Below are positions 1 through 9,231 of a stretch of 64,000 nt of DNA, piece after piece. Positions within the stretch are counted from its first letter, which is position 1. The number at the start of each line of letters is the position of its first letter. The position numbers and the translations under genes were made by a program. Source of the stretch: Clostridiales bacterium (GTDB lineage Bacteria; Bacillota; Clostridia; Lachnospirales; Lachnospiraceae). The notes beneath the pieces were generated by a model. The model searched no databases, had not been told where the DNA came from, and saw only the letters and a program-made list of their open reading frames with translations. The stretch is taken from positions 1 through 64,000 of the forward strand of contig JAJPZY010000033.1 in NCBI GenBank assembly GCA_021204085.1, in the 5' to 3' direction.

Positions 1-52
1 AAGCATGGCAACATGTGGAGCTGACTGTCACTAATCGTCTGAGGGCTTGACC
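1..52 (+). rRNA. 3' end of 23S rRNA (partial)
   Basis: gagctgactgtcactaatcgtctgagggcttgacc resembles the Firmicutes 23S 3' terminus (ctgactgatactaataggtcgagggcttgacc). Confidence 0.75.
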
Positions 53-276
53 AAAGGCGGAGAAAAGCGGTATGTATTCCGGAGATGCAGGGAAGAGGAT
101 GTATCCTCTGAGCTGCATAGACGGGAGACATGAGGTTTGCGTAGCAAACACACCGAGGGAACGCAGTTCCTGAGGTGACCGGTTTTCGGATAACGCCATA
201 GACAAACTTGTATGACAACTTGGATCACTCTGTATGAGGTTTTGAGGGTACATGCCAAAAAAAGAAGAGAGAATAA

Positions 277-348
277 TCCTCGATAGCTCAATGGTAGAGC
301 CCGCGGCTGTTAACCGCGTTGTTGCAGGTTCGAGTCCCGCTCGGGGAG
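277..348 (+). tRNA. tRNA-Asn (GTT)
   Basis: Cloverleaf: acceptor tcctcga/tcgggga, anticodon loop ctGTTaa, TPsiC ggttcgagtcc. Confidence 0.93.
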
Positions 349-354
349 TAAAGA

Positions 355-397
355 TAACGCATCCGGACAACTGTTCGGATGCGTTTTTTGGCTTTTG
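355..397 (+). terminator. Rho-independent terminator after tRNA-Asn
   Basis: aacgcatccgga-caactg-ttcggatgcgtt followed by TTTTTT. Confidence 0.85.
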
Positions 398-470
398 ATG
401 AAATACAATTCATTCAAAAAATGCCATGCAGCATTATGAAATACATATATGCTGACATGGCATTTGTGTA

Positions 471-1781
471 TTAAAGAATATCTATGTACTCTCCTGAAAG
501 TGCCTTGTTCATGCTGCGGACTGCGCAGAATTTACCGCACATGCTGCAGGTATCACTGTGGTCATCTTCGGGTAATCGCGCGTTCCGGATGGATTTTGCT
601 GTCTCGGGATCCAGGGCACAGGCAAACTGTGCATCCCAGTCCAGATTGCGTCTGGCATCAGCCATCTGGTCGTCTATGTCCCTTGCACCGGGGATTCCCT
701 TTGCGATGTCAGCCGCGTGCGCGGCAATCTTTGAGGCGACGATTCCCTGTTTAACATCTTCTACATTGGGAAGTGCCAGGTGCTCTGCCGGTGTAACATA
801 GCAGAGAAAAGCTGCGCCGTTCATGGCTGCTACCGCACCTCCGATGGCAGCGGTAATATGGTCGTAACCGGGGGCAATATCTGTGACCAATGGTCCTAAT
901 ACGTAGAACGGAGCGCCCATGCAGATCGTCTGCTGTACTTTCATATTAGCGGCGACCTGATCCAACGGTACATGTCCGGGTCCTTCCACCATGACCTGTA
1001 CGTTGTGTGCCCAGGCACGTTTTGTAAGTTCACCCAGACGGACCAGTTCCTCAATCTGGCAAACGTCTGTAGCATCAGCCAGACAACCGGGGCGGCAGGC
1101 ATCGCCAAGCGAAATTGTGACGTCGTATTCTTCGCAGATGTCCAGAATCTCGTCATAATATTCATAGAAAGGATTCTCCTCGCCCGTCATGGACATCCAG
1201 GCGAATACCAGGCTGCCTCCGCGGCTTACAATGTTCATTTTTCTCTTGTGTTTTTTGATCTGCTCAATGGTTTTGCGGGTGATGCCGCAGTGAAGCGTGA
1301 CAAAATCTACGCCGTCCTGAGCGTGCAGACGGACCACATCGACAAAGTCTTTTGCGGTTAGTGTGGCCAGATCCCGCTGGTAATGGATGACACTGTCATA
1401 GACCGGGACAGTGCCGATCATAGCCGGACATTCGCTGGTCAGTTTTTGGCGGAACGGCTGTGTATTTCCGTGGCTGGATAAGTCCATAATCGCCTCTGCT
1501 CCGAGAGAAACGGCGCTCATAACCTTCTCCATCTCGATGTTGTAGTCTTTGCAGTCTCTGGAAACGCCGAGGTTGACGTTTATCTTGGTGCGCAGCATAC
1601 TGCCTACTCCTTCCGGATTCAGGCAGCTGTGGAGTTTGTTCGCCGGAATTGCGACTTTTCCTCCTGCTACCAGCCCCATCAGTTTTTCCACAGGCATGTG
1701 CTCTTTTCTGGCTACAGTCTCAATCTGTGAAGTGATAACGCCTTTTCTCGCTGCATCCATCTGTGTGGTATAAGTACTCAT
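471..1781 (-). CDS. thiC: Phosphomethylpyrimidine synthase ThiC
   Basis: ThiC-like protein with [11 protein letters not shown] cluster motif; start MSTYTTQ with GGAGGT RBS, so the listed ORF start is too long. Confidence 0.95.
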   Translation of the reverse strand: MSTYTTQMDAARKGVITSQIETVARKEHMPVEKLMGLVAGGKVAIPANKLHSCLNPEGVGSMLRTKINVNLGVSRDCKDYNIEMEKVMSAVSLGAEAIMDLSSHGNTQPFRQKLTSECPAMIGTVPVYDSVIHYQRDLATLTAKDFVDVVRLHAQDGVDFVTLHCGITRKTIEQIKKHKRKMNIVSRGGSLVFAWMSMTGEENPFYEYYDEILDICEEYDVTISLGDACRPGCLADATDVCQIEELVRLGELTKRAWAHNVQVMVEGPGHVPLDQVAANMKVQQTICMGAPFYVLGPLVTDIAPGYDHITAAIGGAVAAMNGAAFLCYVTPAEHLALPNVEDVKQGIVASKIAAHAADIAKGIPGARDIDDQMADARRNLDWDAQFACALDPETAKSIRNARLPEDDHSDTCSMCGKFCAVRSMNKALSGEYIDIL

Positions 1782-1881
1782 AGTTACCTCCTTATGCAAC
1801 GTTTTTATATAGCGGCGCAAAGTGGTGTCCCCGATGTGCCGCTCTTTTCTATTATAAGCGATAAGATTTTTATTGCAAGGA

Positions 1882-2061
1882 TTACTTTTCGCCATCGGTC
1901 TTTAACAGCGGCGGCGGGTAGGGGTACAGCATACGGTAGGATTCCTTTTCGGATTCACTTTGTGCTGCAGTGGGCATGAGACCGGTTTGCTCGGTCGCAG
2001 AGGCGGCCTGACCAATATAATCATAATCATCTGCGATGTTCTGTTTTTTATCTTCAGACAT
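1882..2061 (-). CDS. Small hypothetical protein
   Basis: [18 protein letters not shown]...[29 protein letters not shown] before ATG. Confidence 0.6.
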   Translation of the reverse strand: MSEDKKQNIADDYDYIGQAASATEQTGLMPTAAQSESEKESYRMLYPYPPPLLKTDGEK

Positions 2062-2180
2062 GAAAAAACTCCTTTCCATATTGTTATCAGGATGTCGGAA
2101 ATATAAAATGATATGTTTTCGCTATCCTGATCGTAGTATGTGAAAAAGGAGTTTTTCTATACTTTTGAATGGTTATTTAT

Positions 2181-3122
2181 TTAGATAAATACGGCCTGAT
2201 CGACCACAAACTGCATGGCTTTTTCAAGACCGAGCTGGTCTATAATGCAATCCATTTCTTCCTCGCCGATCATTTCGGTGAAGGTTTCATAGTCCTCGCC
2301 TTCTTCTTCGGCCATGGCAGTCACAGTATCCTTAATTTCATCGTCAGAGACTGTCAGATTCTCTTTTTCGATGATGGCGTGGAGGACAGATTCCGATTGA
2401 ATGACGCGTAAGGTTTCGTCCATCAGCTGTTCGCGAACCTGCTTTTCTGTCAGGCCGGAACGTTTGCAATATACTTCCGGAGAGATACCCTGATCTTCCA
2501 GATCAAACAGGAAATCCTCATATAAGGAATCGAATACGTCATTTTTTAAACGACGGTCAATGGGAATCTTCGAGTTCGCAATAATCTGATCCAGCAGTTC
2601 GCGGTTCATTTTTTCCTCTGCGGAAACACGTCGGCGCTCTTCAAGGTTTGTGCGGATTTCTGCTTTCCAGTCAGAAAGCGTATCATGCTCGGAAAAGTCC
2701 CGGGCAAATTCATCGTCTATTGCCTGATATTCCGGAATGCGCAGGGCGTTGAGGCGTACCTTATAAATGCCGACGCGGCCGGACAGGTTATCAATACGAT
2801 AGTTTAAAGGGAAGGTGGTGGCAATTTCAAAAATGTCTCCGGGAACATGTCCGATGATCGCTTCCTCAAAGCCTTTGATAAAGGTATGAGAGCCAAGAAG
2901 CAGGGGATAATTATGCCGTTTGCCGTTCGGTACGGCTTTCCCCTCACAGCGAAGCACAAAATCAATGACAGCCTGGTCTCCCCAGTCTGCGGGGCGGTCG
3001 TCAATATTGCGTACGACTGCGTTTTCCCGCTGCCTGTCCTGAAGGACCTTTTCAACCTCTGCGTCCTGTACGGCCAGATCAGGTTGGCGGACTTGTAATC
3101 TTTTATAATTTCCTAATTTCAT
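2181..3122 (-). CDS. Trigger factor-like FKBP-type peptidyl-prolyl isomerase without the N-terminal ribosome-binding domain
   Basis: FKBP-like core (GDQAVIDFVLRCEGK...LLGSHTFIKGFEEAIIG) plus helical trigger-factor-like C-terminus. Confidence 0.75.
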   Translation of the reverse strand: MKLGNYKRLQVRQPDLAVQDAEVEKVLQDRQRENAVVRNIDDRPADWGDQAVIDFVLRCEGKAVPNGKRHNYPLLLGSHTFIKGFEEAIIGHVPGDIFEIATTFPLNYRIDNLSGRVGIYKVRLNALRIPEYQAIDDEFARDFSEHDTLSDWKAEIRTNLEERRRVSAEEKMNRELLDQIIANSKIPIDRRLKNDVFDSLYEDFLFDLEDQGISPEVYCKRSGLTEKQVREQLMDETLRVIQSESVLHAIIEKENLTVSDDEIKDTVTAMAEEEGEDYETFTEMIGEEEMDCIIDQLGLEKAMQFVVDQAVFI

Positions 3123-3303
3123 ATGATCTTTCCTTTTATGATTTATATTTGAAAATATTGTTTTTGAAGCTTTTGAGCGACGGATGCCGCTGATTTCATG
3201 TAGTATAGCACAGGACAGGCAGAAAAGGCAATTTTATTTGAGTGAAAATTTTGTTTCCTTTCTTTTCTGTGATATGTTATTGTAGTAAGGAAGGATTTCA
3301 GAT

Positions 3304-4293
3304 ATGGACAGACATTTGTATGATGAATTAAAAAAAATCACATCGGAGGAGAAACAGATCCTTTCGGGAAATGCACGGGTGGATCGGGAACTGTACAGTA
3401 CCGGGAATACGGATGGCGATATTCATACTGTAGAAGCGCGGAAGCTGCTGGAGGCGGGAAAGCTGATTGAATTGCGCAAACACACCAGATTTGTTCATTT
3501 TCCCAGACATACACATGATTATGTGGAAATGATTTACATGTGTTCCGGATCAACCCGCCAGCGAATCAACGGGCATGATGTAGTACTCTCAGAGGGCGAG
3601 CTTCTGCTCCTGAATCAGAAAGCTGAGCATGAGATTTTTCCTGCGGGGGAGGATGATATAGCGGTCAACTTTATTATACTTCCGGAGTTCTTTGATCAGG
3701 TTCTGCGGATGATGACAGATGAAGCAAATGCTCTCAGGGATTTTGTGATTGACTGCCTGCAAAGTGATTGTGCCGGCGCCGGTTATATGCATTTTAAGGT
3801 TGCACAAATTCTGCCGGTTCAGAATCTGGTAGAAAATCTGATCTGGAGTATTCACAATCATCAGCCGAACCGACGCAGTATGAATCAGATGACGATGGGA
3901 CTGCTTTTTTTGCAGCTGATGAATCACATGGACCGGATGGAGACTGACGCTGTCGGCGAGGAGCAGCTGGTAATTTCTGTCCTTCGGTACATTGAGGAGC
4001 ATTACAGAGACGGGGAACTGACGGAGTTGGCACAAATCCTTCATTATGATATATCCTGGCTTTCAAGAGAAATTCGACGGCAGACCGGGCGGACATATAC
4101 GGAGCTTGTTCAGGAAAAGCGTCTGAATCAGGCGGCTTATCTTCTGGCGCATACGGCTATGTCTGTGATGGATGTAGGGATGGCAGTCGGATATGAGAAT
4201 CAGAGTTATTTTCATCGGATTTTTCAGAAACAGTTTCAGATGACGCCCAGAAATTATCGTATGAAAGCACGGGAGAGCACGCCAACTAGCTGA
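3304..4293 (+). CDS. AraC family transcriptional regulator with N-terminal cupin
   Basis: HTRFVHFPRHTHDYVEMIYMCSG cupin motif; C-terminal double HTH (VGYENQSYFHRIFQKQFQMTPRNYR). Confidence 0.9.
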   Translation: MDRHLYDELKKITSEEKQILSGNARVDRELYSTGNTDGDIHTVEARKLLEAGKLIELRKHTRFVHFPRHTHDYVEMIYMCSGSTRQRINGHDVVLSEGELLLLNQKAEHEIFPAGEDDIAVNFIILPEFFDQVLRMMTDEANALRDFVIDCLQSDCAGAGYMHFKVAQILPVQNLVENLIWSIHNHQPNRRSMNQMTMGLLFLQLMNHMDRMETDAVGEEQLVISVLRYIEEHYRDGELTELAQILHYDISWLSREIRRQTGRTYTELVQEKRLNQAAYLLAHTAMSVMDVGMAVGYENQSYFHRIFQKQFQMTPRNYRMKARESTPTS

Positions 4294-4408
4294 ACGGTTG
4301 ATAACCGGCGGGAATTGTTTTACAATTGATGGCATAGTGTATGCGTGACAGTAAATAAAAAATATAGAGTTGCCGGGCAATCTTACCCGGAATTGCGGAG
4401 GAACAGAT

Positions 4409-5254
4409 ATGGCAGAGGAAAAAAAGTTCGCCTTGTTGGTAGATGTAGATAATATCTCACCGAAATATGTGTCGGTGATGCTGAACGAGGCAAAGTCATA
4501 CGGGAGCGTCAGTGTTCGCCGGGCTTATGGCGACTGGACAGACCGTCAGAAAAAAACGTGGAAGGAATGCCTGTTGGAGTATTCTATTATTCCGATCCAG
4601 CAGTACAGTTATACGACAGGGAAAAACGCATCGGATTCATCGATGATCATCGATGCCATGGATATTTTATATACGGACAATGTGGATGGATTTATCATCG
4701 TGTCTTCGGATAGCGATTTTACCCGTCTGGCTATGCGTCTGCGGGAAGCGGGGAAGATGGTGATTGGGATGGGTGAATCGAAGACACCGAAGGCGTTTGT
4801 GCGGTCCTGCGAAGAGTTTAAAGTGCTGGATGTCCTGTTCCAGAATACAGTGGATGAGGAACAGTCCGCCGCCGCTGAGGCTGCGGCTGCGGAAGAGGAG
4901 GATTCTTCTGTGGAGACTTCTCCTATTACAAAGCTGTCGAAGATTAAGAGAACGATTTTTGATATTATCGATAAAAATTCTGACGAGGACGATACGATGC
5001 TTTTGTCAGAACTGGGACGGCTGCTGACCCGAAAGTATCCGGATTTCGATGAACGAAACTACGGAAAATACCGGAAATTCAGTGAGTTTATCCGCATGAT
5101 CGACGGGCTGGAAGTTGTGATGGTGAATTCCGACGACAAGCAGCGGACCCCCATCGCCTATGTAAGAAGGCAGGTGAAGGAAGCAGCGCCGCCGCAGGAA
5201 GCGTCCTCGGGTGCAGGTTCTTCGAAGAGGAAGAAAACGCGAAGGCATTCCTGA
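4409..5254 (+). CDS. NYN domain protein with C-terminal LOTUS/OST-HTH domain
   Basis: FALLVDVDNISPKY...IIVSSDSDFTRLAMRLRE; OST-HTH-like C-terminal segment. Confidence 0.85.
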   Translation: MAEEKKFALLVDVDNISPKYVSVMLNEAKSYGSVSVRRAYGDWTDRQKKTWKECLLEYSIIPIQQYSYTTGKNASDSSMIIDAMDILYTDNVDGFIIVSSDSDFTRLAMRLREAGKMVIGMGESKTPKAFVRSCEEFKVLDVLFQNTVDEEQSAAAEAAAAEEEDSSVETSPITKLSKIKRTIFDIIDKNSDEDDTMLLSELGRLLTRKYPDFDERNYGKYRKFSEFIRMIDGLEVVMVNSDDKQRTPIAYVRRQVKEAAPPQEASSGAGSSKRKKTRRHS

Positions 5255-5368
5255 GCGCCTAAGGTTCCGTGAGCGCTGGATTTCGTTTCAGCTAAGAGCA
5301 CCCCTGCAAAGTTGTCTGAAAATATATCCAACCCTTCCGCGCACATATCCTTTATATATTGTGGCACC

Positions 5369-6304
5369 TCAGCCGGCTCCGAGGAGCGCAGCCATGATGG
5401 GGATGGTGATCAGGGAACACAGGGTGGAAATGACGACACCGATAGAAGCAGTCTTGTTCTGTCTGGGATACGGGGCGCTGCCCATGGCGACCAGGGCGGC
5501 TACAGGCATACCGGCGCCGATGGTGCAGATGCTGATGATTGTCGGGTCGCTGGTCCACAGGTGCATGAAAGCCCAGACAATGAGAGGCATCAGTCCTAAG
5601 CGGATCGGCAGCATGGGCCAGATGCCTTTTTCTGTCCTGATTTCTTTGAAAGAGGCCGCGGCCATGGAAGAACCGATGATAATCATGGAGAGCGGCGTTG
5701 TGATATTTCCGATGAATCCCACACAGGTATAAAAGATGTCCGGCATCGGGATATTGGCAAAGTAGATCACTAATGCAGCGACGGAAGCGATGATTCCGTT
5801 GTTGATCAGACTGCGCAGCTGCGGTTTGTGTTTTTCAGTGTTATGCGCCTCAATAGCGGCGTCTTTCTGAAAATAATGCATTGCCAGCGTGAAAAATAAA
5901 ATGTTAAACGGCATGTTGAAAATGGTTATGTAGAAAATCGCGCTGTCTCCGAACAGGGCCTGTACTACAGGATATCCTATGAACGAATTGTTCGAAAAGA
6001 TAAACATACACATGTATGTGCCGCGCAGGTATGCGGGAACCCGCATGATTTTTGTCAATATTCTGGCAAGAATCGGGAAAATCATGTACATGACTACGCC
6101 TGCCAGAAACAGCTTAAGGATCATCTGAGGGTCGTCGTGCGAGACGGTTGAGATGCTGTTTAAGATGATACACGGACAGGTAATCTGTACGATCATGGCG
6201 GAGAGCTTCGCGTTCACCTCCGTATTTAAAATCCCTTTGCGGAACAGATAGAAGCCGATCAGCATGGCGACCAGCAGTTTACACATGGTTGAAGCAATAA
6301 TCAT
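5369..6304 (-). CDS. AEC family (auxin efflux carrier) transporter
   Basis: Polytopic membrane protein with PCIILNSIS and GxFIGYPVVQALFG type motifs. Confidence 0.85.
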   Translation of the reverse strand: MIIASTMCKLLVAMLIGFYLFRKGILNTEVNAKLSAMIVQITCPCIILNSISTVSHDDPQMILKLFLAGVVMYMIFPILARILTKIMRVPAYLRGTYMCMFIFSNNSFIGYPVVQALFGDSAIFYITIFNMPFNILFFTLAMHYFQKDAAIEAHNTEKHKPQLRSLINNGIIASVAALVIYFANIPMPDIFYTCVGFIGNITTPLSMIIIGSSMAAASFKEIRTEKGIWPMLPIRLGLMPLIVWAFMHLWTSDPTIISICTIGAGMPVAALVAMGSAPYPRQNKTASIGVVISTLCSLITIPIMAALLGAG

Positions 6305-6627
6305 AACCCGTAACTCCTTGTAGGTTTTATATTTTCATATATAAATTAACACAATTCAGAGAAAATTCCAATATTAACATATTCTGCCGGCAGAAGCCGC
6401 CTGGAAAGAGAAAAACCGCTGAGGCGGGGAACGGGATTTCTGAAATACAAATAAGGACAGTTTTTTGATCAAATGTTGTCCTTTTTTTCATAAGGGGAAT
6501 CTTTTATGATATGAAAAGAATCAGAAAGAATCAGCGGAAGAGCACCGCAGAGAATCCGGGCGGATACTTTGAACTCTGCGGTACAGGAAAAACATTTCAC
6601 AGAATTCTGAAGAAAGAAGGGGAAGAT

Positions 6628-8028
6628 ATGGCAGAATATTATCTTGCGATTGATATCGGTGCTTCCAGCGGCCGTCATATTCTGACACATTTGGAAGACG
6701 GAAAGATGGTTTTGCAGGAGATCCACCGTTTTCCAAACGGAATGACGGAGAAGGACGGCAGAAAAGTCTGGGATATTGATCATTTATTCGCGGAAGTCCA
6801 GATTGGAATGAAAAAGTGTGCCGAGTTAGGAAAGATTCCGGTGAGTGTGGGGATTGATACCTGGGCGGTTGATTTTGTCCTCCTGGGAAAAGATGGGGAG
6901 CGCATCACCGATGCGGTGGCGTATCGAGACAGCCGCACGGAGGGCATGGATGAGAAAGTATATGAAATCATTCCGGAAACAGAGCTTTATGCGCGCACCG
7001 GCATCCAGAAGCAGAAGTTTAATACGATTTATCAGCTGATGGCCATGAAGGAGCAGGAGCCGGAGCTGCTGATGCAAGCGAAGACCTTTTTGATGGTTCC
7101 GGATTATCTTCATTATCTCCTGACCGGCGTGAAGGCGGTGGAGTACACGAATGCGACTTCCTCGCAGCTGGTAAATCCGGTGACAAAACAGTGGGATAAG
7201 GATCTGATGGAGATGCTTGGATATCCGGCGGAGATTTTTCCTGAGATTAAGGTTCCGGGTACCTGCCTCGGAGAGCTGACTCCCGAAATGCAGGAGAAAA
7301 TCGGTTACAATTGTAAAGTGATTGCGCCGGGTACTCATGATACGGCGTCTGCTGTACTGGCAGTTCCCGCCGAGGCTGATGAAGATACGTTATATATCAG
7401 CTCCGGGACATGGTCGCTGATGGGGACAGAGCTTATGGAGGCAAACTGTACACCCGAAGCGCAGAAGCATAATTTCACTAACGAGGGCGGATATAATTAC
7501 CGCTTCCGCTTCCTGAAGAATATCATGGGCCTCTGGATGATTCAGTCTGTAAAGAAAGAAATCGGAGCGGACTTGTCCTTTGGCGAGATCTGTGATCAGG
7601 CATCCCGTGAAACGATTGCTTCAAAGGTGGATTGCAATGACGACCGCTTCCTCGCACCGACAAATATGACGGAGGAGGTTCAGGCAGCCTGCCGCGAGAG
7701 CGGACAGGAGGTGCCGGTGGGCATAGCGCAGGTGGCATCGGTGGTTTATAACAGCCTGGCAGAGTGCTACGGTGAGACCTGCCGCGAGATAGAAAGCCTG
7801 ACAGGGAAGACTTATGGAAAAATTCGCATTGTCGGCGGCGGAGCCAATGCGGAATATCTGAATGAGCTGACCGCAAAGGCATCCGGAAAGGCGGTTTATG
7901 CCGGTCCTACCGAGGGCACGGCGATCGGAAACCTTGCTGCGCAGATGATTTCGCGCGGAGCGCTCGGCAGTCTGGAAGATGCCAGAGCGTGCATCGGGAA
8001 GTCGTTCCCAATCCACATCTATCAGTAA
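6628..8028 (+). CDS. rhaB: Rhamnulokinase
   Basis: MAEYYLAIDIGASSGRHIL, ISSGTWSLMGTEL, GGGANAEYLNELTA; internal ATG 6628 with GGGGAAG RBS. Confidence 0.93.
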   Translation: MAEYYLAIDIGASSGRHILTHLEDGKMVLQEIHRFPNGMTEKDGRKVWDIDHLFAEVQIGMKKCAELGKIPVSVGIDTWAVDFVLLGKDGERITDAVAYRDSRTEGMDEKVYEIIPETELYARTGIQKQKFNTIYQLMAMKEQEPELLMQAKTFLMVPDYLHYLLTGVKAVEYTNATSSQLVNPVTKQWDKDLMEMLGYPAEIFPEIKVPGTCLGELTPEMQEKIGYNCKVIAPGTHDTASAVLAVPAEADEDTLYISSGTWSLMGTELMEANCTPEAQKHNFTNEGGYNYRFRFLKNIMGLWMIQSVKKEIGADLSFGEICDQASRETIASKVDCNDDRFLAPTNMTEEVQAACRESGQEVPVGIAQVASVVYNSLAECYGETCREIESLTGKTYGKIRIVGGGANAEYLNELTAKASGKAVYAGPTEGTAIGNLAAQMISRGALGSLEDARACIGKSFPIHIYQ

Positions 8029-8123
8029 CGGAGGGAAAGGGATATACGAACCCCACAGGTTATGTACTAGTGATGACAGAAGGTAATTAGTTTTATATCA
8101 TAAATAAAGAAAAGGAGCGTATT

Positions 8124-8984
8124 ATGAACAGTATATTTGGCGTAAAAGTAATCGAAGAGTATATTCAGATGTGCACGGACGGTGTGCGTCAGGGATGGCA
8201 TGAGAGAAACGGCGGTAACCTGACCTACCGCATGCGTCCCGAGGAGGTGGACGAATGCCGGCGGTATTTTAAGGCAGAACCCGGCGAATGGGTGAACATG
8301 GGCGTGCAGGCGGACAATCTGGCCGGTGAGTATTTCATTTCTACTGGCAGCGGTAAGTTCCTCCGCAATGTAGACCTGGAGCCGCAGAATAACATCTGCA
8401 TCGTGGAGATTAACGAGGCAGGCGACAGCTACCGTATTGTCTGGGGCCTGGAAGAGGGCGGCGTGCCCACCAGCGAGTTTCCGACTCATTTTATGAACCA
8501 TTCCGTCCGTAAACGCGTGACCAACGGTGAGAACCGCGTGATTTATCATGCGCATACACCGTACGTGATCGCCCTGACCTTTGTCCTTCCGCAGAGTGCG
8601 GAGGTCTTTACCCGGATGCTCTGGAAGAGCGCGACGGAGTGCTGCGTTGTCTTCCCCGGCGGCGTAGGCGTTGTTCCGTGGATGGTACCCGGCGGTGCTG
8701 ATATCGCAAGAGCAACCTGTGCGGAGATGGAAAAGTATGATGCGGCGATATGGTCTTTCCACGGCCTGTTTGTTTCCGGACCGGATTTTGATATTGCCTT
8801 CGGCCTGATGCATACGATTGAGAAGGCGGCTCAGATCGCAAGTATTGCGCTGTCTGCAAGTCCTGACGGAAAGCTGAGACAGGTGATCACGGATGATAAC
8901 TTAAGGGCGATCGGGAAAAAATTCGGCGTAACCTTAAATGAAGATGTGCTGAACTATAAATCAGATGATCCGCTGTATTGCTGA
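8124..8984 (+). CDS. rhaD: L-rhamnulose-1-phosphate aldolase
   Basis: Class II aldolase, RhaD-like (QGWHERNGGNLTYR, FISTGSGKFLRN, HAHTPYVIALT). Confidence 0.93.
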   Translation: MNSIFGVKVIEEYIQMCTDGVRQGWHERNGGNLTYRMRPEEVDECRRYFKAEPGEWVNMGVQADNLAGEYFISTGSGKFLRNVDLEPQNNICIVEINEAGDSYRIVWGLEEGGVPTSEFPTHFMNHSVRKRVTNGENRVIYHAHTPYVIALTFVLPQSAEVFTRMLWKSATECCVVFPGGVGVVPWMVPGGADIARATCAEMEKYDAAIWSFHGLFVSGPDFDIAFGLMHTIEKAAQIASIALSASPDGKLRQVITDDNLRAIGKKFGVTLNEDVLNYKSDDPLYC

Positions 8985-8997
8985 TAAAAATCAATGG

Positions 8998-9040
8998 TGT
9001 GAAGTCCCCTCGGAATGCAAAATTCTGAGGGGACTTTTTA
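8998..9040 (+). terminator. Terminator after rhaD
   Basis: aagtcccctc-ggaatgcaaaatt-ctgaggggactt followed by TTTT. Confidence 0.85.
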
Positions 9041-9108
9041 CTGCCGTAAAACCACACAAAATAACAGAAAAATCAAAGAAAAAACCACATAAAAACAGGA
9101 AGAAACCA

Positions 9109-9137
9109 TTGACAACCCACATAAAGAACCGTATAAT
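9109..9137 (+). promoter_or_regulatory. SigA-type promoter of the microcompartment operon
   Basis: TTGACA (9109-9114), 17-nt spacer, TATAAT (9132-9137). Confidence 0.85.
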
Positions 9138-9231
9138 ATAGAAAAAATGTGGGATTTTGTGGGATTTAGAAGAATTCCGGAAGAATGAAATATTGCGGGC
9201 AGAGGTCTGCTTATAAAAGTGAGGTGGAAGA

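Noticed and set aside
6511-6627. N-terminal extension of rhaB in the ORF track
   Set aside because: Rhamnulokinase homology begins at MAEYYLAIDIG with its own RBS; extension looks like untranslated leader
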